Source: Oreohelix idahoensis (taxonomy: Eukaryota > Mollusca > Gastropoda > Stylommatophora > Oreohelicidae). Taken from it: DNA of 64,000 nt. The position numbers were made by a program, and so were the translations under genes. The stretch spans positions 62,001-126,000 of the forward strand of contig JAMPIV010008067.1 of assembly GCA_024509875.1 (NCBI GenBank), given 5' to 3'. The notes beneath the pieces were generated by a model. That model made no database searches, was not told the DNA's origin, and was given only the letters and a program-made list of their open reading frames with translations. Of this stretch, positions 10,596 to 22,365 are shown piece after piece (the first letter of the stretch is position 1; the number at the start of each line of letters is the position of its first letter).

Positions 10596-10674
10596 AAGCA
10601 AGAAAGAAGTCTCACTACCTTCCATCTACCGTGTCTGTGGCACATCGTCAGTATTTCGTCGAAAGATAAAGTGT
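10596..10674 (+). pseudogene. Relic of a LINE reverse transcriptase (left arm copy)
   Basis: About 26 codons, including KQERSLTTFHLPCLW and KDKV, resemble KQERRLNTFHFRCLRHILGI...KDKV in the LINE copy at 29020-29990. The rest of the LINE is missing. The mirror copy at 13590-13668 has the same relic, so it was captured before or during formation of the inverted arms. Surrounding frame sequence shows no further match. Confidence 0.6.
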
Positions 10675-10679
10675 ACAAA

Positions 10680-12026
10680 CTCAAAGGAACATAAACTTGT
10701 TTCCGATAGTCTATATTTAACGCTGACGACCTGACGTTACCCACCCTAACGGACTATAGCAGTATGCATCATTCAGCGATTACATTTGATAATGTCTTCC
10801 TCGCGAGCGCAGACCATCGATCGAGTTTAACAACGCGTGGTAAAAAGCACGTGCGTGTTGGTTTTTCTTAAAATGGTTGACACGTGCGAAAAAAACTTTG
10901 GTAAGTCATATCTAAAAAGTTTGTTTCTACTATTGCTCTCTTGTGTTTTGAGGTTGTCTGCAATGACGTGAACAGAAATAAGTAGCAGTTTTAGTCTTAC
11001 ACAGGTAAATCTCGTTGTAGATAAGTTTTTTCGTCTACCAATACTAAAGAAAACTCTGCCTGTTAGCTATTTTATTACGTTTTTCTAGCTAGCTATATTT
11101 AGACCTAACAGTACCCTCTATGGTACGAGGATTTTAAAACGAGTCAAGTTTTACGCGCGCTGTTTCACACTGGCCATCAAGCCTGTTTCTTTCTAGTTAT
11201 GTTACAAGCACGTGGTTGTTGCGTTTTCTTAAAATGTTTGAAACTGACTCTAAACTTTCATGAAATACACAAAAAGCTCCGTAAATAATGAATGAATGAA
11301 ACATATGCGATTAGTAGATTTAAAAAAAAAATCCTCCCCTATCCTACATCCCACTATACGTAAAACCGCCACTCACGTCAAAAAAAACCTTAGTAACATA
11401 CTACATAGATAACAAAGTTCTGCTGATATCACTTGTACGTAGTGTACCTAGACCTAAACTTACGTGACACACAAAAAGCCCGTGTTATTGGTTACGCATA
11501 CACAATATTATAGATATAAGACCTTAACAAAACTATTTAAAACCTTACGGATAACTGATAATGACAGACTATCAAACCAAGAAAAGCTAACACGAATTAT
11601 TTGTAATTCTCATCTATACTTATACACAAACACTGGGTGGTAGAAATGTTGTTCGGCAGCCCATCGCTTATCGATTGAGCTTCTGGGTAATCAAGCAGCT
11701 GTTATCACGAGTTGTGTCTGAAAAAGAATTATTTTAGGTTGACATATTGTGTTCTTTTAAAAGAATTATATATTTATTACACTTAAAGATTCTTTGTTAT
11801 CTATGCTGCCTAAAATATGACATGTATAAATATCGTGTGTATACATATTAATATCTGTTTAAACATATGTTGTATAAGTACTGTATAAAAAGACAACACC
11901 AACCCGCGTCACACAAAAATGGTATAGAAAAGCTCTAATACTTCTCTGTCGTCTCTAACACTGGACACCCACCGCTTCATGTTGGCCCTAGTACGATCAA
12001 GTCTCTAACACTTCACACCGCCTCTT
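10680..12026. other. Inner unique part of left arm, no gene recognised
   Basis: AT-rich sequence with no frame over 60 codons that I can identify. It is matched almost base for base by 12246-13590 in reverse complement. Confidence 0.7.
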
Positions 12027-12245
12027 CATGCAAGACTTAGTGTAGTTAAGTCTCTAACACGTCACCCACCCATCTTCCTGCTCGTCCTGCTATAGTGTCG
12101 TCTCTAACACATCACCCCCCACCTCTTCAGGCTGCTCTAGTACAGTCAAGTCTCTCACACTTCACTCCATCTCTTCACAGTAACAGTAGTATAGGTAAGT
12201 CTCTAACCCTTCACTCTCTCACAAAGAAAATAAGCTTGTAAATTT
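12027..12245. repeat. Palindrome loop: imperfect tandem repeat
   Basis: About four diverged units of roughly 55-60 bp contain AAGTCTCTAACAC followed by a CCCACCTCTTC-like block. Related units continue into both arm ends. A single related monomer lies at 50825-50890. Confidence 0.8.
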
Positions 12246-13589
12246 AAGAGGCGGTGTGAAGTGCTAGAGACTTGATCGTACTAGGGCCAACATGAAGCGG
12301 TGGGTGTCCAGTGTTAGAGACGACAGAGAAGTATTAGAGCTTGGCTATACCATTTTTGTGTGACGCGGGGTGGTGTTGTCTTTTTATACAGTACTTATAC
12401 AACATATGTTTAAACATATATTAATATGTATACACACGATATTTATACATGTCATATTTTAGGCAGCATAGATAACAAAGAGTCTTTAAGTGTAATAAAT
12501 ATATAATTCTTTTAAAAGAACACAATATGTCAACCTAAAATAATTCTTTTTCAGACACGACTCGTGATAACAGCTGCTTGATTACCCAGAAGCTTAATCG
12601 ATAAGCGATGGGCTGCCGAACAACATTTCTACCACCCAGTGTTTGTGTGTAAGTATAGATGAGAATTACAAATAATTCGTGTTAGCTTTTCTTGGTTTGA
12701 TAGTCTGTCATTATCAGTTATCCGTAAGGTTTTAAATAGTTTTGTTAAGGTCTTATATCTATAATATTGTGTATGCGTAACCAATAACACGGGCTTTTTG
12801 TGTGTCACGTAAGTTTAGGTCTAGGTACACTACGTACAAGTGATATCAGCAGAACTTTGTTATCTATGTAGTATGTTACTAAGGTTTTTTTTGACGTGAG
12901 TGGCGGTTTTACGTATAGTGGGATGTAGGATAGGGGAGGATTTTTTTTTTTAAATCTACTAATCGCATATGTTTGATTCATTCATTATTTACGGAGCGTT
13001 TTGTGTATTTCATGAAAGTTTAGAGTCATTTTCAAACATTTTAAGAAAACGCAACAACCACGTGCTTGTAACCTCACTAGAAAGAAACAGGCTTGATGGC
13101 CAGTGTGAAACAGCGCGCGTAAAACTTGACTCGTTTTAAAATCCTCGTACCATAGAGGGTACTGTTAGGTCTAAATATAGCTAGCTAGAAAAACGTAATA
13201 AAATAGCTAACAGGCAGTTTTCTTTAGTATTGGTAGACGAAAAAAACTTATCTACAACGAGATTTACCTGTGTAAGACTAAAACTGCTACTTATTTCTGT
13301 TCACGTCATTGCAGACAACCTCAAAACACAAGAGAGCAATAGTAGAAACAAACTTTTTAGATATGACTTACCAAAGTTTTTTTCGCACGTGTCAACCATT
13401 TTAAGAAAAACCAACACGCACGTGCTTTTTACCACGCGTTGTTAAACTCGATCGATGGTCTGCGCTCGCGAGGAAGACATTATCAAATGTAATCGCTGAA
13501 TGATGCATACTGCTATAGTCCGTTAGGGTGGGTAACGTCAGCGTTAAATATAGACTATCGGAAACAAGTTTATGTTCCTTTGAGTTTGT

Positions 13590-13668
13590 ACACTTTATCT
13601 TTCGACGAAATACCGACGATGTGCCACAGACACGGTAGATGGAAGGTAGTGAGACTTCTTTCTTGCTT
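13590..13668 (-). pseudogene. Relic of a LINE reverse transcriptase (right arm copy)
   Basis: Mirror of the relic at 10596-10674, with a change of Ser to Gly (HIVGISSKDKV) that makes it closer to the LINE motif HILGISWKDKV. The ancestor was therefore more LINE-like, and the left arm has since mutated. Confidence 0.6.
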
Positions 13669-13799
13669 ATTTTCAAACTTTAGTGAAAGGTTTTCTTCCA
13701 AACACCAAAGACGATCCCAAAATTTTCTCCCAGGCCTCCCCAAAATGGCCAACCTATAGGTAAATAGATCAACCGTCAAATACTTCTTTAAAAAATTTC

Positions 13800-14145
13800 T
13801 CACCACTTGTCAAAAAATACTACCCCTTGTCAAAAAAAGTTCGCCCTCTTGGTAACCAAATTTCTCCCTATTGTCAAAAAAAGACTGCCCCTTACCAAAA
13901 AATACTGCCCCTTGTCAAAAAAAATGTCGCCCTCTTGGTAACCAAATTTCTCCCTATTGTCAAAAAAGACTGCCCCTTACCAAAAATTACTGCCCCTTGT
14001 CAAAAAAATGTTGCCCTCTTGGTAATCAAATTTCTGCCTCTTGTCAAAAAAAAAGACTCCCCTTACCAAAAAATACTGCCCCTTGTCAAAAAAAAATGTC
14101 GCCCTCTTGGTAACCAAATTTCTGCCTCTTGTCAAAAAAAGACTC
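13800..14145 (-). repeat. G/A-rich tandem array, about 88 bp unit (right arm)
   Basis: Mirror of 10105-10460, with about four units and small differences in homopolymer length. Confidence 0.85.
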
Positions 14146-14449
14146 CCCTTGGTAATTAAATCGCACGAGTAACAAATGCTGGTTTCGGTAAAAACTTACA
14201 GTTCCGGTCTTCAACCCGCTCCCCAACGGATTAAACACTTCATCACTTCTTGTTGTGTGATAAATTATTCTATCCAGAGACTGTCCTTTCTCCCACACGA
14301 TCACCTTGTGATAAAACTATTTCTTACCCCTTACTTTCACATTGTCATCACTATCATCTCGGCTCAGACAGCAATATAAATCTCTATTACCTACTTGATA
14401 AAAGCTACGACAAACATTATCTACCAGTTGTATAGCAACACCCTTTATC

Positions 14450-14452
<3 letters not shown>

Positions 14453-14534
<82 letters not shown>
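14453..14534. repeat. (TA)n microsatellite (right arm)
   Basis: About 41 TA dinucleotides, mirror of 9747-9806. Confidence 0.95.
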
Positions 14535-14536
<2 letters not shown>

Positions 14537-15059
14537 CGCCTCCTCCTACCCTCCTCCTCAATTCCTTATATAAAAAGTCATCCCACCATCTTGCCCCTGC
14601 ATCACTCCTGCAGAGTTAATATATGTCTATAAATAACGTCTTCTTGTTATCTAAAAATAAACACTAATATATTACTATATAAAAAGTCATCGGAGTATTT
14701 TCCTATATAAAATGTCATCACCAACGCCTGTTGCTCCACCTGCACACTGAGTATTTTCTTATATAAAAAGTCATCACCCTCCACCTGATGCTCCACCTCA
14801 ATTCCTTATATAAAAAGTCATCTCGCCATCTTGCACCTGCACATTTTCCCTATATAAAAAGTCACCCCGCCATCTTGTCCCTCCAGAGCTCCTCCATCGT
14901 TACTCCAGATTTTCCTTATATAAAAGTCATCCCGCCATCTTGCTCCTCCATATCTCCTCCATCTGCTCCTCCATCGGCTCCTCCAACACATTTTCGTTAT
15001 ATAAAAGTCACGCGGTTGTAGACTGTATAAACAAACACACCAACACACGTAACAAAACA

Positions 15060-15535
15060 ATTCCACAACACACAAAAATCCGCCCTAACCTAACCCCACC
15101 TGCTACATTACACCCGTACCTCGTCACCGACGTCTCTTCATTCCCACCTCTTAATGCTGGTCCACTCGCCTGCTGCACCCCAAAAATGTACACAGATGCA
15201 TCCTGACAACGTCACCACATCTAAAATATCTCTCTTCCACCTCCAAAACCATACCACATCACACAAAAATATCCCCCTAACCTAACCCCACCTGCTACAT
15301 TACACCCGTACCTCGTCACCGACGCCTCTTCACTCCCACCTCTCAATGCTGGTCCACTCGCCTGCTACACCCCAAAAATGTACACAGATGCATCCTGACA
15401 ACGTCACCACATCTCCCCTCAACATCTAAAATATCTCTCTTCCACATCCAAAACCATACCACATCACACAAAAATATCACCCCTAACCTAACCCCACCTG
15501 GTACATTACACCCATGCCTCATCACCCCCACCACA
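15060..15535 (-). repeat. Approximately 150-190 bp tandem repeats (right arm)
   Basis: Mirror of 8750-9240, with CCTAACCTAACCCCACC blocks repeated near 15085, 15275 and 15485. Confidence 0.8.
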
Positions 15536-15589
15536 AAAAAAAAAAACCTCCACTCGACCACAACACACTATTAGTGAACTAATATAGTG

Positions 15590-17760
15590 CTATATAAAAG
15601 TCACGGGTCACCACAAAGCGCCACCACATTTCCCTTATATAAAAAGGCATCCCGCCATCTTCCTATTATCCTCTTCTTGTTATCTCAAGTCCGCCCTCTT
15701 GCGCCTGCACTTTTTCCTTATATAAAAAGTAAAGCGCCACCACAAAGCGCCATCACATTTCCCTTGTATAAAAAGTCATCCCGCCTGATGTTCCACTTGC
15801 GCAATGAGTATTTCCTTATATAAAATGTCATCCCGCCTAATGCTCCACCTGCACACTGAGTATTTTCTTATATACAAAGTCACCCCACCTGATGCTCCAC
15901 CTGCACACTGAGTATTTCCTTATATAAAAAGTCATCCCGCCTGCTGCTCCACCTGCACATTTTCCTTATATATAAAAAGTCACCCCGCCATCTTGCCCCT
16001 GCACATTTTCCCTATATAAAAAGTCACCAACACCTGCTGCTCCACCTGCACATTTTCCTTATATATAAAAAGTCATCCCGCCATCTTGTCCCTGCATCAC
16101 TCCTGCAGAATTAATATATGTTTATAAATAACGCCTTCTTGTTATCTAAAAATAAACACTAATATATTACTATATAAAAAGTCACCCCGCCTGATGCTCC
16201 ACCTGCACATTTTCCTTATATATAAAAAGTCATGTACCTCCTCTCCTTCTTCTCAATTCCTTATATAAAAAGTCATGCACCAACACCTACTGCTCCACGT
16301 CAATCGCTTATATAAAATATCATCACCCTCCGCCTGATGCTCCACCTGCACACTGAGTATTTCCTTATATAAAAAGTCATCACCCTCCGCCTGCTGCTCC
16401 ACCTCAATCCCTTATATAAAAAGTCATCACCCTCCGCCTGATGCTCCACCTGCGTAATGAGTATTTCCTTATATAAAAAGTCATGCACCAACACCTGATG
16501 CTCCACCTGCACACTGAGTATTTTCTTATACAAAAAGTCATCACCCTCCGCCTGATGCTCCACCTGCGTAATGAGTATTTCCTTATATAAAAAGTCATGC
16601 ACCAACACCTGATGCTCCACCTGTACATTTTCCTTATATAAAAAGTCACCCCGCCTGATGCTCCACCTGCGCCATGAGTATTTCCTTATATAAAAAGTCA
16701 TCCCGCCTAATGCTCCACCTGCACACTGAGTATTTTCTTATATAAAAAGTCATCCCGACTAACGCTCCACCTGCGTAATGAGTATTTCCTTATATAAAAA
16801 GTCACCCCGCCTGATGCTCCACCTGCACACTGAGTATTTCCTTATATAAAAAGTCACCCCGCCATCTTGCCCCTGCACATTTTTCCTATATAAAAAGTCA
16901 CCCCGCCATCTTGCCCCTGCACATTTTCCCTATATAAAAAGTCGTGCAATACAAAAACCTACTTATCTCCCCCTTGTTATATCAAGTCCGCCATCTTGCT
17001 CCACCACATTTCCCTTATATACAAAGTCATGCACCAACACCTGCTGCTCCACCTGCACACTGCGTATTTTCTTATATAAAAAGTCATCCCGCCTGATGCT
17101 CCACCTGCGTAATGAGTATTTCCATATATAAAAAGTCACACCACCTGATACTCCACCTGCGCAATGAGTATTTCTTTATATTAAAAGTCATCCCGCCTGC
17201 TGCACCACCTGCACACTGAGTATTTTCTTATATAAAAAGTCATCCCGCCTGATGCTCCACCTGCACATTTTCCCTATATAAAAAGTCATCCCGCCTGATG
17301 CTCCACCGGCACATTTTCCCTATATAAAAAGTCATCCCGCCTGATGCTCCACCTGCACATTTTCCCTATATAAAAAGTCATCCCGCCTGATGCTCCACCG
17401 GCACATTTTCCCTATATAAAAAGTCATCCCGCCTGATGCTCCACCTGCACATTTTCCCTATATAAAAAGTCATCCCGCCTGATGCTCCACCGGCACATTT
17501 TCCCTATATAAAAAGTCATCCCGCCTGATGCTCCACCTGCACATTTTCCCTATATAAAAAGTCATCCCGCCTGATGCTCCACCTGCACATTTTCCCTATA
17601 TAAAAAGTCATCCCGCCTGATGCTCCACCGGCACATTTTCCCTATATAAAAAGTCATCCCGCCTGCTGCTCCACCTGCACACTGAGTATTTTCTTATATA
17701 AATAGTCATGTACCAACGCCTGATGCGCCACCTGAGTATTTCCTTATATAAAAAGGCATG
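15590..17760 (-). repeat. Minisatellite array with TATA-like and YY1-like motifs (right arm)
   Basis: Mirror of 6740-8690. On the plus strand, units read TATATAAAAAGTCATCCCGCC followed by TGATGCTCCACCTGCAC or CATCTTGCCCCTGCAC. From about 17240 to 17660, 46 bp units alternate between CACCTGCAC and CACCGGCAC variants, forming a dimeric higher-order repeat. Confidence 0.9.
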
Positions 17761-18004
17761 CAATACAACAACCTACTTATCTCCCCCTTGTTATCTCAAG
17801 TCCGCCATCTTGTTATCTCCCCCTTGTTAGCTCAAGTCCGCCATCTTGACCCAAATAACCTCCCCTTGTTAGCTCAAGTCCGCCATCTTGCGCCTGCAGA
17901 TTGCGCTTATATAAAAGTCACGCGCCTGCAGAATTTTTGCTATATAAAAGTCACGCGCCTGCAGCGCGCCTGCAGAATCCTAACCGTTTGGTACCCCTAC
18001 TACT

Positions 18005-18010
18005 AACGAG
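18005..18010. repeat. Putative target-site duplication, right (AACGAG)
   Basis: Direct repeat of 6479-6484, immediately after the right end ...CCCCTACTACT of the palindromic element. Confidence 0.6.
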
Positions 18011-18145
18011 TCGTGCCTCGCAAAAGATTAAATTTTTTTTTTAAATACGAGATGTGCCCCTTCATCATGTTTTCCTTTTCTCGCTCCCTGTGTAGCATGG
18101 ATCTACCATTGCAGCTGAACCCAGGAATCGTTGTACCAAAGTACG

Positions 18146-18310
18146 CATGAGCTCTTGCAGTTTTAGTTTCGTTAGTAATCTGTTTTATATGGTGAGGTTA
18201 CACAGTCCTATACACAACCTCACTTTGTCGCCTCTTACTAGATACATAAGGGTGCGTTATCCATATTCTTTTTATGTCCTCAGAAACCCGCGAGGAACTG
18301 CACGGGAACA
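18146..18310 (+). mobile_element. SINE-like family S, copy 1
   Basis: Contains the shared core GAGCTCTTGCAG, ACACAACCTCACTTTGTCGCC and, 75 bases later, AACTGCACGGG. The same ordered blocks recur diverged at 36861-37120 (plus) and, in reverse complement, at 25500-25690, 33060-34110 and 35645-35840. No coding capacity. It resembles interspersed repeats with a GTCGCC(T)TTACGAC block that I recall from molluscs, but I cannot name the family. Confidence 0.65.
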
Positions 18311-18526
18311 AAAGGATTAATAAATCATCGCACCTAAAATGTGAGTACTACTATTACTTCTGTTGCCTCTTTTTTTATTTTTTTTAAACTTTTCCTAATA
18401 TTAAGATTACTGTTATTAATGTCAGCATTAACAATTACAGCGGTAATAAGAATGCACAAGCATCAGCATGCTACCCCCTCCGGCTAACAAGAGTTTGGGT
18501 TTAATTATCTCCTTTATACTCTAAGG

Positions 18527-19015
18527 CAGTGTTTCTTAACCTTTTAGAGGCTCCGCACCCCTTTATCGCATCTTAAGAAGCCTCGTACCTCTTTATAGCA
18601 TCTTAAGAAGCCTCGCATCCCTTCACAGCACTTTAAGAAGCCTTGCACCCCTTTACAGCATCTTAAGAAGCGTCTCACCCCTTTACAGCATCTTAAGAAG
18701 CTTCGCACCCCCTTACAGCATCTTAAAAATCCTCACACCCCTTTATCTTCTAGCTCGCAAAACATGCTGGAGATGCTAACAGATATAACAGTTTATTTTG
18801 ATATACTGTTTTTTACAAAATGTGATTAAGGTTAGGTATCTGATTCACGTTATCAATGTTCTATTTTGTACAAATATATTTGAGTTCTGTGGATTATACA
18901 TTGTTTATGATGATTCGCGTTCTAAAATATATGGCATGTCTCGCACCCCCGGCTTTATACCGGAAGGTGAGTCTCGCAACACCAGGGGGTGCATGCGCCC
19001 CTGATAAAGAAGCAC
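18527..19015. mobile_element. hAT-like non-autonomous element with 30 bp internal array
   Basis: The left end CAGTGTTTCTTAACC is a typical hAT terminal motif. The right end near 19000-19015 (CTGATAAAGAAGCACT) is a weak inverted match. From 18551 to 18750 there are about 6.7 copies of a 30 bp unit, GCACCCCTTTACAGCATCTT being its core. No clear 8 bp target duplication was found. Confidence 0.55.
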
Positions 19016-19322
19016 TTTCTCCATGGGGACGGGCTCACTCAGATCCTGACTTCAAAGTGACAGCTTCCAGGTGATTTTCTGTCAGGGGATGGTGAGAACT
19101 GAACCTAATCCATCTTAGCTGAATCTTTCAAATTCCCTTCTGGTGTTATCCTTTCGGTCAGCATGAAGCCAGATGCGAAAGGAACAGTTTTTTTTTAAAT
19201 ATAAATTAATATCCTGCATCCCATTTCCCGTCACAGTTGTTCCATAACCATCATTATGCCATGTACGCACTTTTTTCAAGCTTTGTAAGTGCCGGTTGTC
19301 AAAATGTACAATAATGTTCAGT

Positions 19323-19779
<457 letters not shown>

Positions 19780-19787
19780 TGTTCTGT

Positions 19788-21384
19788 GATACGAAAACTA
19801 TGTATACAGCATTTCAATAGACGGTAATTCATCTAAGGTGTCCTCTCAGACAATTTTCGGCCTATGAGCTTTTCTGGCACAATCAGAAAGGTATGGGGGG
19901 AGGTAAGATAGGCCAGGCCTTCTTGGGCCATGACTCCTTAAGTATGATCCTCCTGGTGATTTTATTTGACTTTAAGGCCCAGCTATTCACAAATGATCAG
20001 TGCGCGTGCAATTACTAGTGTTCATGTGTGAAAAGCTAAGGCTATTATAATTTGGAGGGACATTAACAGCAGCCCAGTTTCATTACGCTAAACACTTTTA
20101 AAGCTGTCATTATCGTGAAATTACACTGCTTTGCATCATTACTTTCGTCATTTCCTGCCTCTTACTCCCGTGTCCTTGACCGCGACAAAGGAAAAAAAGT
20201 AAACCACAACTAAGGATGTTTCGAAATAACCCTATTACTGTAAAACTAAATATAAAACAACGTAGGGTGGAATAAATGCATTTATAGAGATCATAAATTA
20301 AGTTAAATGTGTGGCAAACTCCAAGACGCATTTGTTTAATGGCAGCAAAAACAACTGTGCAACATTTTTGTGTATTGGGCGAATTGTCTTCCGCATCATC
20401 GATTACAAAAAGTAACTTTTCACAACCTTTTATTAAGAGAAATTGAGTTGGAGTTATATGGCATCGTAAATTTAACTATGTTGTTTAGTTTCCCAAAATT
20501 TTGGACCCCCATCTCTTCTCACTCCGTGACGTCATAGGTAGACGACCCCTCAGTACTTCCATATACTGTAATCAAATCTGATATGACTCATTTAATTTGA
20601 TCCATCCCTACCCACAGTCACCGAAATCACATCCAAGCCAAATCATAAAATACATGCACTTACTTAGCATGCATGCAAATCAGAAAATTTATATCCAGCT
20701 TCTACCGGCTTTCATTTCATTTTCCAGCATTTGTTTCGTTACAATAAGTAAGCAATAATTTAAAAAGTGAACTTGAACTAGTTTTTAAATAACCGGCAAT
20801 TTATCTTTAAGTTATATATTATGTAAATAAAGGAAACAATTAAAAAGTAAATTACGCATTTCTGGGATAGATGCACCAGCTTTGTATCCATTTTTAAGTT
20901 AATTTACGTGGCTTATGTACTACGAAGGTCGCCACATTTATTCAGGAAGATGCCGAACATAAGTATTTGAGTTCGAGGAGGATTTACTTACAGAGAAGTA
21001 TTGCAGGAGCAATTTTATTATAATAATTCTCCATACTCTGGTTTTCGATACTTCGGTGATAACCGTTATGGCACCGCTAGTAAATATTCCAGATATGTGA
21101 CATTTTATGAAGGACTGTAGGAGCTTTCAAATGATTCATGCATTCTATGCTTTTCAATGAAATATATATATTCGTAAATAAACTATGTCGTCAAGTGGAC
21201 CCTAATATAACTAGAAATTTTGGGACTCCGTTTTTATATGAAGAAAGATTCTTGCACCACCCCATGGCATTTGCTATAAACATCAATCAGCATGCTACTC
21301 AATAATCATCTACAACTATAAAGACTCCTGCAACACTGTGTCCATACATATACTTGTTTGCGGCGTGTAGGAAACAATTCTAGG
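19788..21384. other. AT-rich spacer, no gene recognised
   Basis: Short frames only, with no domain I can identify. No repeat structure stands out. Confidence 0.6.
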
Positions 21385-22365
21385 AACTTTCTCCGAAAAG
21401 AATGTCAGGCGACATCAAGACCAGATCCACAACAGTGCAATAACTCACTTAATCCACCCAAGCAGGATAAACAAGACAACTACAATAGGAATACACACCA
21501 AAGTGATGGACACCACCAGAAGCAAGGGGAGAAATTGTGCCGCCACTGCCGTGTACATACTCATAATAGCAGTGACTGTAGACACCGGCCACTACCGCGT
21601 AATGCTGCATGCATGCAGATGGACCCATTGGTCAGGAGGGAGCAATGGAAGACCATGGAAACCCCCTCTTGCCCTCCTGTAATTGAATCAGTCTTGGTAA
21701 ACGGACAGACCGTAGAATGTCTTTATGTACAGGACTGCCTTTTGACGAAGTGGTCAGGGCATCCCTCGTCACCTCGAACCAGATGACAGAAGAAACCGTC
21801 GACATCCATGGGCCCGCAAAAGATGTACCGCCAATGACTACGCATCGCCTGTATCCAGGTGCAACCCAGATATGTTACAGGCGACATCCGTGCAGCTATT
21901 ATGGAAGAATCGATCTACTCCCTTATCCTTTGGTGTAGATATGTATTACTTGGAGAACCTTCCAAACCTTTAGTCATGGCGGCAGTCCAGACTAGAGGTC
22001 AGTAAAAGAAAGAGAAGGAGGAAGACACCCCAACCAATGTCCTCCCTGAGGAATTGAAGAGGGCCCAAAAGGAAGATGCCACATTAGCGCCCTGTTTTAA
22101 GAAGCTGCCGGAGGCACACAATGCATTTCAACGAGGAGACCTCTTCATAAAGAGCGAATCGTTGCACCGCAAGCGGGAAACGGAAAACAGGAACACAGTC
22201 AGCTCGTAGTTCCTGCAGTCTATAGAGCCCAGGTGCTTGAGATAGATAATTCCATCCCATTCAGTGGCCACATGGGAACGAATGCCACCACACAGAAGAT
22301 AACATGCCACTATTATTGGCCAGGGATCAATGTGGATATTGAATGATTTGTACCAATATTGGGAA
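21385..22365 (+). pseudogene. Gypsy family B fragment: gag zinc knuckle, protease, integrase N-terminus
   Basis: Around 21537 a zinc knuckle reads CRHCRVHTHNSSDC (C-x2-C-x4-H-x4-C). Protease-region sequence follows from about 21690, frameshifted at the position of the active-site D-T-G. From 22040 the sequence aligns with the start of integrase in the copy at 62451-64000: APCFKKLPEAHNAFQRGD and then FSGHMGTNATTQKI with a YWPGI block. It ends near 22365. The N-terminal part of gag and everything after the integrase zinc finger are lost. Importantly, protease passes straight into integrase with no RT between, as in the other copy. Confidence 0.8.

Larger units (their letters stand above)
6485..12026 (+). 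repeat. Left inverted arm (5.5 kb)
   Basis: Reverse complement of 12246-18004. From outside in it holds a GCGCG/CTGCAG-rich tip, a long array of TATA-containing units, GGTTAGG-containing repeats, a (TA)n tract, an array of G/A-rich units, a small LINE relic, and about 1.35 kb of unique AT-rich sequence. The arm stops at ...CACCGCCTCTT. Confidence 0.9.
6485..18004. mobile_element. Giant palindromic (foldback-like) element, 11.5 kb
   Basis: The left part (6485-12026) and right part (12246-18004) are reverse complements over their whole length, separated by a 219 bp loop. Termini are AGTAGTAG... inward on both sides, followed by near-identical GTACCAAACGGTTAGGATTC. AACGAG flanks both ends. The arms differ by scattered substitutions and by tandem-repeat copy number, the right arm being about 217 bp longer. 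No transposase is encoded; open frames in the arms are products of tandem repeats. Drosophila FB and Galileo elements also have long inverted arms built of tandem repeats, so a non-autonomous foldback-like DNA transposon is the best reading. An inverted duplication or an assembly foldback are alternatives. Confidence 0.75.
12246..18004 (-). repeat. Right inverted arm (5.8 kb)
   Basis: Reverse complement of 6485-12026, with the same order of internal repeats. It is about 217 bp longer, mainly because the 46 bp units at about 17240-17660 are more numerous here. Small substitutions separate the arms, for example two residue changes in the 78-codon frame around the LINE relic. Confidence 0.9.

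Noticed and set aside
6485..18004. Helitron or Polinton identity for the palindrome
   Set aside because: No Rep/helicase, polymerase B or integrase sequence, and no Helitron end structure seen.
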